Shown here piece by piece: positions 1 through 11,691 of a stretch of 64,000 nucleotides of DNA. A program made the position numbers and the translations under genes. The notes under the pieces were generated by a model. It was not told the origin of the DNA. It worked only from the letters and a program-made list of their open reading frames with translations, and ran no database searches. Each line of letters begins with the position of its first letter. Position 1 is the stretch's first letter. Source of the DNA: Vicia villosa (lineage: Eukaryota > Streptophyta > Magnoliopsida > Fabales > Fabaceae); the NCBI RefSeq assembly GCF_029867415.1, contig NW_026705784.1, forward strand, positions 248,001 to 312,000. Direction: 5' to 3'.

Positions 1-1255
1 TCAAGCAACGAAGAACTTCCAAAGGCCTGGACAAACGTAAAAGATCATCCAATTGACAACATATTAGGTGACATCTCAAAGGGCGTTACAACACGCTCCA
101 AGATAAGTAACTTTTGTCATCATTTTGCTTTTGTTTCACAAGTTGAGCCAAAAAACGCAAAAGACGCATTACTTGATGAGCATTGGCTAATGGCCATGCA
201 AGAAGAATTAAACCAATTAAAAAGGAATGATGTATGGGACCTTGTCCCTCATCCGGGAGAACATCAAGTAATTGGCACTAGGTGGGTTTTTCGTAACAAA
301 CTTGATGAAAACGGAGTTATTACTAGAAAAAAAGCTAGGTTGGTAGCTCAAGGCTACAATCAAGAGGAAGAGTGAATTTGAGATGAGCCTCATGGGGGAA
401 TTGAACTTCTTCCTTGGTATACAAATCAAGCAGTTAAGTTATGGAACTTTCGTTAGCCAAACTAAATATTGCATAGAATTGCTAAAGAGATTTGGGATGA
501 GTGAAGCAAAGGAGATTGACACACCTATGGCCACAAACGGTAACCTAGACAAGGATGAAAACGGTAAAGAGGTTGATGTAAAATTATACCGAGGCATGAT
601 AGGCTCTCTATTGTATCTCACGGCCTCATGAACGGATATTATGTTTAGCGTATGCATGTGTGCAAGATACCAATCGTGTCCAAAGGAATCACATCTAAAG
701 GCTGTAAAAAGAATTCTACGATACCTCCGTGGAACTACCACATATGGTCTATGGTATCCTAAGGGAAATGAATGCTACTTGGTGGGATTCTCCGACTCCG
801 ACTTTGCTGGATGCAAATCTGACCGAAAAAGTACCAGTGGCACATGTCATTTATTCTCAAATTCATTGATAAGTTGGCACAGCAAGAAACAAGTATCAGT
901 CGCGTTATCTACAGCTGAAGTAGAATATGTAGCTGCCGGAAGTTGCTGTGCACAGATATTGTGGCTCAAACAGCAACTTATTGATTTTGGCATCAAGCTT
1001 GAACGAATACCTATCATGTGTGACAACACAAGCGCCATCAACTTAAGCAAAAATCCTGTTCTACATTCACGAACCAAGCATATAGAAATAAGGCACCACT
1101 TCTTAAGAGATCATGTAGAAAATGGGGAAGTTGTGTTTGAACATGTTGAGAGCAAGAAACAATTAGCGGACATCTTTACTAAACCTCTTGCAACCGAGCC
1201 TTTCTTCAACATTCGCAGAGAATTAGGGATATTGGATATCTCTAATTTGAGCTAA
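1..1255 (+). pseudogene. pol: copia pol remnant (RT N-part and RNase H), deleted and frameshifted
   Basis: Frame 1 is open from base 1 to 375 and encodes the linker plus the start of reverse transcriptase ([26 protein letters not shown]). It then ends in a stop created by the deletion junction. Homology resumes in frame 2 at about 373 (FEMSLMGELNFFLGIQIKQ) and runs to 1255 through RNase H (FSDSDFAGCKSDRKSTSGT, STAEVEYVAAGSC, MCDNTSAINLSKNP), with one in-frame TGA at 629-631. The deleted part corresponds to E3 bases 20822-21246. The two junction edges share only two bases (AG), which suggests end-joining or slippage. The YVDD box is lost. RNase H residues look intact but would not be translated in frame with the start of pol. 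Confidence 0.9.
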
Positions 1256-2033
1256 ATGTGGTTATGACTATCTAATTATTTTCTCGTCTATCTATTATTT
1301 ATGTTTATGCTAACATTCTTCTTTAGTGTGAATGTAGTACACAACCGGTCAAGGATCGTGCTACATGGATCAAAGGAACATACTATCTCTCATATCATGA
1401 TGACAAGATATATGAAAATCGAGAAAGCGGTGACATGTTTGTTGTTCACTTCCAAAAATATTATTCATTATGTAATATGCAATCAATTAACGTGATTATA
1501 GTGACATCCTATGTGCTTCTCAATATTTCTCATTCACATCTCAATATTTCTCATTCACATATAGATTGTTCATCATGAAGCATAATGAGTCAAGTTTAAG
1601 AATCACAATAATCACATTACATGTGGTAGATTAAGCATGCATATTCTATTTCATGACCATTTGTTGTAATCCATGCATTTGGACCATTTTGAGTCGACCC
1701 AAACTGGCCTTACGTCGACCTACTGAAGCTGTTTTCAAAAAGGAGAAAATTATTGACAGTTACGTCGACCTACTTTTTCAGTGTTTTGTAATTGTGACCT
1801 ATTTTAACTTTGACCATTATTATTATTCTGTTATCTTAGTATGTTCTTGTTATCTTGTTTATTATTACTCTGTGTGCTTTCTCCTATTACCTTTCTTGTT
1901 TCACTTTTGATGTTGTCAGAGGGGGAGTATGAAGGTATGAGAGTACGGGGGAGCTTACGCATTAAAGTACGGGGGAGCTTATATAAAATTACATCATTCA
2001 ACCAATGTTTGCCATCATCAAAAAGGGGGAGTA
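1256..2033 (+). other. E1 3' untranslated region with reiterated purine tracts
   Basis: Non-coding sequence between the pol stop and the 3' LTR. Four G-rich purine tracts occur at about 1917-1930, 1943-1953, 1967-1979 and 2021-2033; the last abuts the LTR and is the best polypurine-tract candidate. A 21-bp unit is duplicated at about 1515-1560. GTCGAC palindromes at 1693, 1714 and 1764 have the same 21- and 71-bp spacing as those in the LTR, although they lie outside it. Confidence 0.65.
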
Positions 2034-3541
2034 TGTAAGTGCAAGCATATACTCATCAATAGTTTTTGATTCATGGCAAACATCTTCATTGAACAAATAT
2101 CAAGCTACAAGTGAATGTTATAAGGAAAAGCAAGATTTTGGCACTCTTGGACATCTTAGGTCGACTCAACATAAGCCTAGGTCGACCTAGAATGCATCAT
2201 CCATCTTGTGGAAGAAATTTGTCCAGTTAGGTCGACCCATTCTACCCCTAGGTCGACGCAAACTGAAGAGAGCAAAAAGGTTTCACTTCTGCTCACTTTA
2301 GGTCGACTCAACCAACTGCCTAAGTCAACCTAAAATGAAGAAAAGTCACAAGAACCAAACTCAGCTGCTTTTAGGTCGACCCAGAGTCCCAACAGGTCGA
2401 CTCAACTGAAGCCAAATATCAAACTGCTGAATCTGTTCCATTTAGGTCGACCCAAGCAATGGAGTAGGTTGACCTATCAACCCAAAATATATCAAATAAT
2501 GTGTTTGCCTTCATCCAACTCTGCTAGCACCTATATATATCATTTTCAACTAATTATTCAAAAAAACACCAACAACTGAAAGATACACAAAGTCTTCTCA
2601 TCTTCTATCTTCTTCTCAAATCCACCACAATTACACACAACAATTCTTGTGGTGAGGGTTTGTGATCAAGATTGATAACGTCCATGGAAAGGAATTGAAG
2701 GTTCCCAGTGGGTGAAGATTTGTGGGGTTATTGGTGAATAAAATCTGCAGATTTTGTCCTCCAAGATTGATGAATTTTGGGGGTTTTTGTCAAGAGGCTT
2801 CATCAACAATTCAGCTGAGTGTAGAAGTTGAAGAACAAGGGTTCCATCAATTCAAAACACTGTAGAAAGGGAATCAACGACAAGCTCTTGGAAGATACTT
2901 GATCTGGCTCAAGATCAAGGGGAAAAAGATACAAAGAATCAACATATTCGGTTTATTGTTATTGCTTTGTTATCTTCTTTATATAAACTCTTTTCAATCA
3001 TAATGAAAGACATCCCAATTCCCGTTTGGAATTGGGGGCATATGTAATCGTAGCGAGGACGATCGACGAACTGCCTGAACAAATATCGTGTTCTTTATCA
3101 CTTTTATCTTTTTATTACGTTGTGCTTATTTCTGGTTATAATCGCAAATTGATTAACGAATCAAAGTGTTAAACTTGTGTGATAGAATTTTGCAAACACA
3201 TCACAAGTCACCACACATTGATCCACAACTCAATTTGAGTATTATACACCACGTGTTTGATATATTGCTTCTTTCATTAATCAAAGTCATTAGAAACAAG
3301 CTTATCCAAGTTAAACGACTTAAACGATTTATCGTAGCATAACTTGTTGATTCTCTAATAGTTTTCATCTTCATATCATAATCAGTTTGTGGTTTAAAAA
3401 CATATCTGATCCTTCCCGTAGCGGTTCAGAATAGACGCGAGTCGATCCCTAAATGCTTTCGCCAATTTTTTTAATAATATCCGAATAAATTCTGAAGTAT
3501 CTATTCACCCCCCTCTAGATACGTAAGTCAAGCGTCTAACA
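2034..3541 (+). repeat. E1 3' LTR (1508 bp)
   Basis: Starts TGTAAGTGCAAG directly after a purine tract and ends in GTCTAACA, matching the E3 LTR ends. The first third holds five pairs of the palindrome AGGTCGACCT. GTCGAC (or a one-base variant) starts at 2160/2181, 2231/2252, 2302/2324, 2375/2396 and 2446/2468, so members of a pair are 21-22 bp apart and pairs repeat every 71-73 bp. The rest resembles the E3 LTR at a visibly lower level (roughly four fifths by eye), so E1 and E3 are different subfamily members. Confidence 0.88.
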
Positions 3542-3546
3542 CTAAT

Positions 3547-4118
3547 ATTTGTGGACCAATCAATCTAGCATCCAACAGATGTAACATGTATTTAATTACT
3601 TTCACATATGACTATAGTAGGAAAACCTAGACATATGCATTGCAATAAAAATCAAGTGTTGTTGATGTGTTCAAAAGATACAAGCCATTAATTAGTTAAG
3701 AAAGAGGCAAGTTGTTTATTTTAATGTCTTATAACATACAGACGTGGATAGTTCACTACTATTTTTTTGTAACATGCAAGGAATCGATAGACAACTGACT
3801 GGATTATATACTCATCAACAAAATAGAGTGTCGGAAAGAAAAAATAGAACATTTCTTTATATGGTAAAAATCATGTTAGCAACAAGAAATGTACTTGAAA
3901 TATTTTGGTCTGAAGAAATTCTATAGGATACATATGTGTTGTATATGAGTCTAAATCCGCATGTCAAGGACATCACTCTAAAAGTAACTTGGAGTAATGT
4001 GAAGCCCTCAATCCATCATCTCAGAGTGTTTGGATGTCTTACATATGCGCATGTGTTAGATTTTCAAAGAAATCATCTAGATCCAAAAGGCATTAAATGT
4101 GTCCATCTTGGTTTTTAA
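3547..4118 (+). pseudogene. degenerate copia integrase fragment
   Basis: Recognisable copia integrase core: CGPINLASNRCN near 3550 (strand D region) in one frame, then after a frame change a stretch with TPQQNG-like LYTHQQNRVSERKNRTF at about 3800-3850, an in-frame stop at 3924-3926, and the conserved block KPSIHHLRVFGCLTYAH near 4000-4060 ending at a stop after 4118. This is an old fragment, unrelated in sequence to the E1, E2 or E3 integrases. It directly abuts the E1 LTR end, so E1 may have inserted into it. No ends of the parent element are visible. Confidence 0.8.
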
Positions 4119-4408
4119 AAGCTAGTATCAGAGTTTTTAAAACAAAAATGATTCTGCATGGCGAGAACAAGTTTTACCGTAAAAGAGATTATGCTTATTG
4201 ATTAGAATTGGTAAGTAATGACTTAAGCAATTCACAACACAATTAAGATTTACACACAAATTCAACCAAAATGTCCAAACTAGTAATTGTATTGAAAAAA
4301 TGTCAAATTGCACAAAAAGTGTGATTTAACGAAAATAACACTAAATGGATTCTACAACCACAATTTTCAGTTTTATCTATAACAAGACCAAATTGAAGTA
4401 CCATTTTT
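4119..4408 (-). repeat. copia-type LTR fragment, left part (interrupted by the hAT element)
   Basis: From about 4128 this aligns base by base (with many substitutions) to 12020-12310 in the same direction, and the match continues at 10548 after the hAT insertion. Both copies lie in what looks like a reverse-oriented copia LTR. The alignment defines the empty-site sequence for the hAT insertion. Orientation is inferred from the related copy at 11934-13686. Confidence 0.5.
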
Positions 4409-4591
4409 TAGGGGTGTAATCGGATCGGTTTGGACCGGTTTTTGGTTTAAAAAAGGTCCGAACCAATGATATTTCCATTGGTTTGGTTTGGTTCGGTCTT
4501 CAACATTTTTCAAAAATGAAACCGAACCAAACTAACCGGTTTGATTCGGTTTGGTTTGGTTTGGTTGATCGGTTTACCATGTTTATTTTTT

Positions 4592-4729
4592 AAAACATTA
4601 TATTCATCCGTATATTCTCCATTATCGTGTTTTTTGATGTATTTTATACTATTATTTATTAAAACATTATATTCATCACTATATTCTCCATTATCGTATT
4701 TTTTGGTGTATTTTATACTATTATTTTTT
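4592..4729. repeat. 69-bp tandem duplication inside the hAT element
   Basis: Two adjacent copies starting at 4592 and 4661, both beginning AAAACATTATATTCATC and sharing CTCCATTATCGT, differ at a few positions. AT-rich, no coding content. Confidence 0.75.
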
Positions 4730-5090
4730 AAAATAATACATTTCATGTTATTTATTTCATGCTATATTTGTTCAAACAAATTACAAGTTGCTCTTATTGC
4801 ATACGAAATAGTGACATGATTTCCATTGCATCATGAAATAAGTTCAATATCAAATATAAAAGTTAACACTTAGCATCAGAAAGTTAGAAAATGATTTCAA
4901 AGCTTAACATATAGAATATAACAAAACGCACATTCATTAACATGTTTCACACCTCAAACACGCATCAAAACTATTTTGTAACAAGACTTGAATGAATTTT
5001 GATGAAGAAAAAGAAGAAAAAAAAGGTACAAAAATATATAAAAATTAACAAAGAGAACTTGAACATGAAGAAGATGACCATAACATATCA

Positions 5091-5590
5091 TGTGAGATAT
5101 TGGATCGAACTCTAGTATTGTCGAAGGGTAGCTTCTTGGTTCGACAGTTCGACAGAGTTAAGCATGAAGTCGAAGGATTGTTCACATGCTGGTGTCGAAG
5201 TGTGCATGCTGTAGTCGAAGATGGGTATAGCATGCAGATGTCGAAGATGCTAGGGTTGTTAGCATGTTAAATTAGGTTTTTGTGTTTAAACCTTAATTTG
5301 TTAAGTTAGCTTGTTTATTAAGTTGGCTTGTGTAATGGGCCTTGCTGAAAAAGCCCATTAGTTAGTATGTTAGGTTTTATTATAATTAGCATACTAGTCT
5401 CTCATCATTGCTAAGCTGCAAATCCTAATTTAGGGTGAGAGAGGTTATTTGTTATTCTTGTAAACTTGTAATCTTGTTTTAAGAGAAAGTAAAAGAATAG
5501 CAGTTATAACCAATTTTGTGTTCCTCTTCTTCCTTGTCCTTTATTCTTCCCTTGTATTATACTTTGTTCTTGACATCGTTTTTCACAACA
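5091..5590 (+). repeat. E2 5' LTR (500 bp)
   Basis: Begins TGTGAGATATTGG, ends TTTTTCACAACA. Short stretches containing TCGAAG and TCGACAG recur in its first 150 bp. The element promoter should lie here, but no TATA box stands out well enough to annotate. Confidence 0.95.
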
Positions 5591-5591
5591 A

Positions 5592-5609
5592 ATTGGTGCG
5601 GTGAGCGTG
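5592..5609 (+). other. E2 primer-binding site region
   Basis: The sequence directly after the LTR starts ATTGGTGCGGTGAGCG. A TGG start one or two bases from the LTR is normal for a tRNA primer site, but the remainder does not match the common initiator-Met site (TGGTATCAGAGC). The primer tRNA is not identified. Confidence 0.5.
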
Positions 5610-5615
5610 GCGAAG

Positions 5616-8600
5616 ATGCCTTCAACAAAGTATGAGATTGAAAAGTTCACTGGAGTGAATGATTTCGGTCTGTGGCGCTTGAAGATGAAATCCCTACTGG
5701 TTCAGCAGGGTTGTTTGGAAGCGTTGAAGGGAGAGGCAGCCATGAATGCAGAATTGACGGCAGCAGAGAAGACGAATATGATCGAGAAAGCACACAACGC
5801 AATTTTGTTGAGCCTTGGTGATAAGGTTCTCAGACAGGTATCAAAGGAGACGACGGCATCAGGGTTATGGGTGAAACTTGAAAGTTTGTATATGACCAAA
5901 TCGCTGGTAAATCGACTCTACCTGAAGCAAGCTTTGTATTCATTCAAGATGGTTGAAGACAAAGTGTTAGCTGAGCAATTGGATATATTCAACAAGCTGA
6001 TTCTTGATCTTGAAAATATTGATGTGAAGATCGATGATGAAGATCAAGCGCTGTTAGTATTGTGCGCTTTGCCTCGATCACATGCTCACTTCAAAGAAAC
6101 TCTCTTGTATGGAAGGGAGTCCCTGACGTTTGAAGAAGTTCAACCAGCCTTGTATTCTAAGGACTTGAATGAACGAAAGGAGCATAAACCTTCGACTGTT
6201 GGTGAAGGTTTGGCCGTTAAAGGAAAATTCTTGCGAAAGAATGGTAAGTTCGACAAGAAGGGCAAAAGCCAGTCGAAGTCTTACAATGGCGAAGCATCTG
6301 GCATTCGATGCTATCATTGTAAGAAGGAGGGTCACACAAGAAAGGTGTGCCCTGAACGCCTGAAAGATCATGGAGGTAAGGATAATGGCAATGCAGCCAT
6401 TGTTTAAGATGATTTTGAATCATCTGATGTTCTTATGGTTTCAAGCAGTGACTCGAGAAGAGAGTGGATTATGGATTCAGGTTGCACTTGGCACATGACT
6501 CCAAACAAAGACTTGTTCGAGGAATTATGTGATCAAGATGGTGGATCAGTATTGCTGGGAAACAACAAGGCTTGCAAGATTACAGGTATTGGATCTGTTA
6601 GATTCAAGCTCCATGATGAGTCAATAAGGTTGTTGACTGAAGTCAGGTATGTTCCTGATTTGAAGAGAAATCTGCTTTCTCTTGGTGAATTCGACAAGAA
6701 AGGATATGTTTTCCAAGGAGAGAAAAATATCCTAAGAGTCATGAAGGGGTCGAAGGAAGTCTTGAGAGGCGTGAAGAAACAAGGCTTGTATACCCTTGAG
6801 GCTGAAGTTGTAAGTGATTCGACAAATGTTGTATCCACAAAACCTTTGTCGAAGACAGAAATCTGGCACATGAGATTGGGCCATGTCAGTGAAAGGGGTC
6901 TGGTCGAATTAGGGAAACAAAATCTGCTTGGTGGAGACAAAGTCGAAAAGCTGAAGTTTTGTGAACCCTGTGTACTTGGAAAATCTTGCAGAGTGAAGTT
7001 CAACAAATGCAAACAAAGAACACATGGATCCCTTGATTATATCCATGCTGATCTTTGGGGGCCTGCAAGGTGTGCATCACATTCAGGAGCAAGGTATTTT
7101 CTATCCATAGTAGATGATTATTCCATAAAATTATGGGTATTCATCCAGAAGACTAAGGATGAAACTTTTGAGAATTTCAAAAGTTGGAAGACTCTGGTTG
7201 AAAATCAGACTGGCAGAAAGGTCAAGAGGTTGAGAACCGACAATGGCCTTGAATTTTGCAATGAGGCATTCGACAGTTTTTGTGTTGCCTCTGGTATTGC
7301 AAGGCATAGAACTAGTGCAGGTACTCCACAACAAAATGGTTTGGCTGAAAGGTTTAATCGAACTATTTTGGAGAGAGTCAGATGTATGTTGACTAGTGCT
7401 AGGTTAAAGAAGGTGTTCTGGGCTGAGGCTGTTTCGAAAGCAACATATCTAATAAACAGATGTCCTTCGACAGCGTTAGATATGAAGACACCTGAAGAAG
7501 TTTGGTCGGGACATCCACCAGATCTCGACAAACTGAGAGTATTTGGCTGCGTACCCTATGCTCACATTAGGCAAGACAAGGTCGAACCTAGAGCTCTGAA
7601 ATGCATGTTCATGGGATACCCTGAAGGAGTCAAAGCTTATAGGCTATGGTGCCTAGAGCCAGGTCACAGGAGGTGTATCACTAGTCGAGATATAGTTTTC
7701 AATGAAGCTGAAATGGCTTTTAAGAAAACTGATAATGTTGGTCGAAGTACAGAAACATCTGACGAAGAGCTGGAACAGGTAGAGATTCCTGTTGAGGTGG
7801 AGCATGTTGATGTTGAATTGCATATCCCTGATGAAGTCGTAGAAGAAGCAGAAGATGCTGAGGAGGATGAGGAAACTGTCGATGACTACCTATTGTCGAG
7901 AGATAGGTCGAGAAGAGTCATCAAGGCACCTCAGAGACTTGGGTATGCAGATCTTATAGCTTATGCCTTAATCTCTGCAAGTGAGGTTCTAGACGAAGAA
8001 CCTAGAGATTACAAGGAAGTTATGAGGAGTCAAAATAAGACTGAATGGATGAAGGCCATGGATGATGAGATGAAATCTCTTCATGATAATCACACTTGGG
8101 AACTGATCAAGAAACGTGCTGGGGCAAGGTTAGTCAGCTGTAAATGGATTTTCAAAGTTAAGGAAGGAATCGAAGGAGTGACGTCGAAAAGATACAAGGC
8201 AAGGTTAGTTGCAAGGGGTTTCACTCAGAAAGAAGGTGTCGACTTCAATGATGTGTTTTCTCCTGTTGTGAAGCATAGGTCCATTCGAATGTGGCTTGCC
8301 ATGGTGGCACAGTTCGATCTTGAACTGGAACAGATGGATGTGAAGACTGCGTTCTTGTATGGTGATCTAGATGAAACGATTCTGATGAGGCAAACTGAAG
8401 GGTATGTCGAAAAGGGGAAGGAAGATTATGTGTGCAAGCTAAAAAGATCTTTATACGGGCTGAAACAATCTCCTCGACAGTGGAATAGGAGATTCGACAA
8501 GTTCATGGCACACATAAGTTTCATTAGAAGTCAGTTCGACCACTGTGTTTACTTCAGATTTCGACCTGGTAATTCATTTATTATTTTGTTGCTTTATGTG

Positions 8601-9578
8601 GATGATATTCTCATAGCAAGCAACAGTGTCGAAGATGTGATGAGGGTGAAGGCTGAACTCAATAAGGAGTTTGATATGAAGGATCTGGGAGCTGCTTCCA
8701 GGATTCTTGGAATTGACATTTGAAGAGATAGAAAGAAGTCGAAGTTATGCCTATCTCAAGAGGCATATCTACGGAAGATTCTTGAAAATTTTGGTATGTC
8801 TAATTCGAAGCTAGTTGTGACTCCAACAAACCCTCAATTCAAGCTGAGTATTGATCAGTGTCCCAGTACTGGTGTCGAAAGAGCCTATATGAATAGCATC
8901 CCATATGCTAATATAGTTGGTTCTTTGATGTATGCTATGGTTTGTACTAGACCCGACATAGCATATGCAGTAAGTCTTGTAAGCAGGTACATGGCGAACC
9001 CTGGAAAGGCTCACTGGCAAGCATTGAAGTGGATTTTAAGGTACATAAATGGGTCTCTGAATAGAGTCCTAATTTATGATGGAGCCTTGGGTGAAGATAG
9101 TAAAGCAGTAATAGGAGGATATGTCGACTCTGATTATGCAGGTTGTATGGATTCCAGAAAATCTATTTCTGGATATGTTTTCACTATGTTTGACACTGCA
9201 ATTAGTTGGAAAGCAACACTTCAGAAGGTTGTTGCTCTATCAACCACTGAAGCGGAGTATATTTCCCTAACTGAAGCTGTGAAAGAAGCATTGTGTCTTG
9301 AAGGTTTTGCGAAGGAGCTGAAACTTCAAGGTCGAGGTATCACTGTTAAATGTGATAGTCAAAGTGCAATACACCTGTCGAAGAATTCAGCCTATCATGA
9401 GCGAACTTAGCACATTGATGTGAGGCTGCATTTTGTCAGAGGAGTAATCGAGCGTGGAGAAGTCCAAGTGCTGAAGGTTTCGACTGAAGACAATGTTGCT
9501 GATATGATCACCAAGACATTGCCGAGTTGCAAGTTTTTCCACTGTATGCAGTTGATAAAGCTGCATGAAGAAAGCTAG
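5616..9578 (+). pseudogene. gag-pol: E2 gag-pol polyprotein frame with three nonsense codons
   Basis: One frame of about 1320 codons from ATG 5616 to TAG 9576, without frameshifts. Gag (MPSTKYEIEKFTGVNDFG) carries a CCHC knuckle, CYHCKKEGHTRKVC, near 6310-6350. Protease has the active-site block WIMDSGCTWHM near 6465. Integrase has the zinc-binding HHCC region (IWHMRLGHVSERG to CEPC) and a DDE core with HADLWGPA, RTDNGLEF and QQNGLAERFNR. Reverse transcriptase has LLYVDDILIAS near 8595. RNase H has YVDSDYAGCMDSRKSISG and STTEAEYISL. Stops interrupt it at 6405-6407 (TAA, gag/protease border), 8721-8723 (TGA, end of RT) and 9408-9410 (TAG, late RNase H). An upstream in-frame GTG at 5601 is not a likely start. 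Confidence 0.93.
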
Positions 9579-9620
9579 TTTGTTCCTTGACGTTGTAGAG
9601 TTAGGTCCAAGGTGGAGATT

Positions 9621-10120
9621 TGTGAGATATTGGATCGAACTCTAGTATTGTCGAAGGGTAGCTTCTTGGTTCGACAGTTCGACAGAGTTAAGCATGAAGT
9701 CGAAGGATTGTTCACATGCTGGTGTCGAAGTGTGCATGCTGTAGTCGAAGATGGGTCTAGCATGCAGATGTCGAAGATGCTAGGGTTGTTAGCATGTTAA
9801 ATTAGGTTTTTGTGTTTAAACTTTAATTTGTTAAGTTAGCTTGTTTATTAAGTAGGCTTGTGTAATGGGCCTTGCTGAAAAAGCCCATTAGTTAGTATGT
9901 TAGGTTTTATTATAATTAGCATACTAGTCTCTCATCATTGCTAAGCTGCAAATCCTAATTTAGGGTGAGAGAGGTTATTTGTTATTCTTGTAAACTTGTA
10001 ATCTTGTTTTAAGAGAAAGTAAAAGAATAGCAGTTATAACCAATTTTGTGTTCCTCTTCTTCCTTGTCCTTTATTCTTCCCTTGTATTATACTTTGTTCT
10101 TGACATCATTTTTCACAACA
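9621..10120 (+). repeat. E2 3' LTR (500 bp)
   Basis: Near-identical to the 5' LTR, ending in TTTTTCACAACA followed by the TATCA duplication. It is preceded by a short purine-rich tract (GGTGGAGATT at 9611-9620) that would prime plus-strand synthesis. Confidence 0.95.
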
Positions 10121-10539
10121 TATCATAATGACGGTAGTGAAAGGAACAATAGTTATGAGCAGCAAGAGCAGCAGTTCTCTGAAAGCATATTTTTTGTGAC
10201 TTATGGTTTCTACTTTCTATGCTTTAGAGTTTGGTTCTAGATGCGTGTTTTGCTTAAAGGAATGAAGTGTAAACAAAGATGGATAATGGTTGGACCGATA
10301 AAAAAATTTAGTTTAATGATGGGTAGAATAAAATATTTAGAGCGTCATTATTTCCATTGGTTCGGTTCATCGGATTGGCGGTTCCTAAAAACTAAAACCG
10401 AGAATCAAACCAAACCACATCAGTTTTTATTGGTTTTGTTCGGTTTTTGAACCAAATCAATAGTAATCGATTTAATTTCGATTTGGTTTGGTTTGGATTG
10501 TCAGTTTAATTGGATTTTTTTGATCCGCTTACACCCCTT

Positions 10540-10655
10540 CCATTTCTAACAAAACCTACACATTTCTAATAAATTTCTACTAAGAGAAATCATAATCGCA
10601 TGCAATTTCTAGAAAGCAATAAAGCTCAACCTAATCATGCAATTAACTACGAAAA

Positions 10656-10697
<42 letters not shown>

Positions 10698-11635
10698 GCT
10701 AAGATTTATACTTGTTCGGCACGTTCGTCCTTGCTTTGCGTCTAATCTAGTTTCCAATGGTTACCCATTAAAAATTTGTTGGTCTTCTAATAATATTTGT
10801 GACAAACTTAGCAGCAAAAATTAAAATGCAGAAAATAAATTGTAGAAACTAAAGGAGTTAAGGGAAGAAGAAGAAGACCATGATTTATACATGAGCATTA
10901 AAAAACGACTTAGTCTTATCCACAAGAATTGATCTTGAGAGTTTCCAATATACGTTGAGAGATTTTAGTAAGGAATACTTACCCCCTTATACAAGGAAAT
11001 GATGGATGATCTCCAACCAAATAATACAAGATAGTAAATATAGGTGTTTGGGTCTTTTTTCAGAATAAACCTAGTATAAGTGTTCAATCTTCCTTCCTAT
11101 TGGTGGATTAAAGTGGTTAGTCTTCTCTCTACAAACACGCACCTTGAGCTTAAATCCCTGGTTTTACATGGGAAACCAATAACCTGTGAGATTTTAACAC
11201 CGGGCTGATCTCAAACCTGTAAAAATTTTAATATTAGGCTGAGCTTCATCCTATCTTGGTTTTAATACCAGGATGGCCAAGAACCTAGGAGACTTTAACA
11301 CAGGCTAATCTCGAACCTATGAATCTTTTAATACCGGGTTGAGCTTCAACCTATCTTGGTTTTAATATCGGACTAATGAAGAACCTAGTAGATTTTATTA
11401 TGGGTTGATCTCCAACCTAACCTAAAACTGAGTCACATAATCTCAAACCAAAGCTTTTTTTACGGCTTTAACTTCTAACCTAAATAAACCCCTAAATGAA
11501 TAATATTCAACCAAGGTGTATACAAAAGATTCTCTTGGTGAATTTACAATTCTACTCTTTTTAGAATGACAAGTGTATCCTCACTCACAAAAGCACTTAG
11601 GCTAAAACATTAGTTAGAGAAAGTTAAACACAATT

Positions 11636-11691
<56 letters not shown>

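Larger units (their letters stand above)
1..3541 (+). mobile_element. E1: partial SIRE-like Ty1-copia element, 5' end outside window
   Basis: The right part of a copia-type LTR retrotransposon of the same family as E3 (15638-24242): the end of pol, a 3' untranslated segment, a purine tract and one complete 3' LTR. Compared with E3, about 425 bp of reverse transcriptase are missing near position 372. The deletion removes the YVDD catalytic segment and changes frame, so this copy cannot encode a working polymerase. The family assignment rests on near-identical RNase H residues and on the same LTR palindrome motif. Its own target-site duplication cannot be tested because the 5' end lies outside the window. 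Confidence 0.9.
5091..10120 (+). mobile_element. E2: complete Tnt1/Tork-type Ty1-copia element
   Basis: Two 500-bp LTRs (5091-5590 and 9621-10120) flank one gag-pol reading frame. The 5-bp sequence TATCA at 5086-5090 is repeated exactly at 10121-10125 as the target-site duplication. The LTRs differ at about four positions (0.8 percent by eye), so the insertion is recent. The single gag-pol frame resembles the tobacco Tnt1 lineage in gag start, zinc knuckle and RT/RNase H order. Three in-frame stop codons make it non-autonomous as it stands. It is inserted in the hAT element at 4409-10539. Confidence 0.95.
4409..10539. mobile_element. hAT-type non-autonomous DNA transposon carrying nested E2
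   Basis: Terminal inverted repeats TAGGGGTGTAATCGGATCGG (left) and the complement of CCGCTTACACCCCTT (right) are flanked by 8-bp near-identical duplications, CCATTTTT at 4401-4408 and CCATTTCT at 10540-10547. Eight-bp duplications and these termini are typical of hAT elements. Subterminal regions (4430-4570 and 10365-10510) are rich in short GGTTTGGTT / AACCAAACC repeats, also usual for hAT. Without E2 the element is about 1.1 kb and has no transposase frame, so it would depend on an enzyme supplied in trans. The homologous uninterrupted sequence at 12020-12560 confirms the insertion. Confidence 0.8.
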
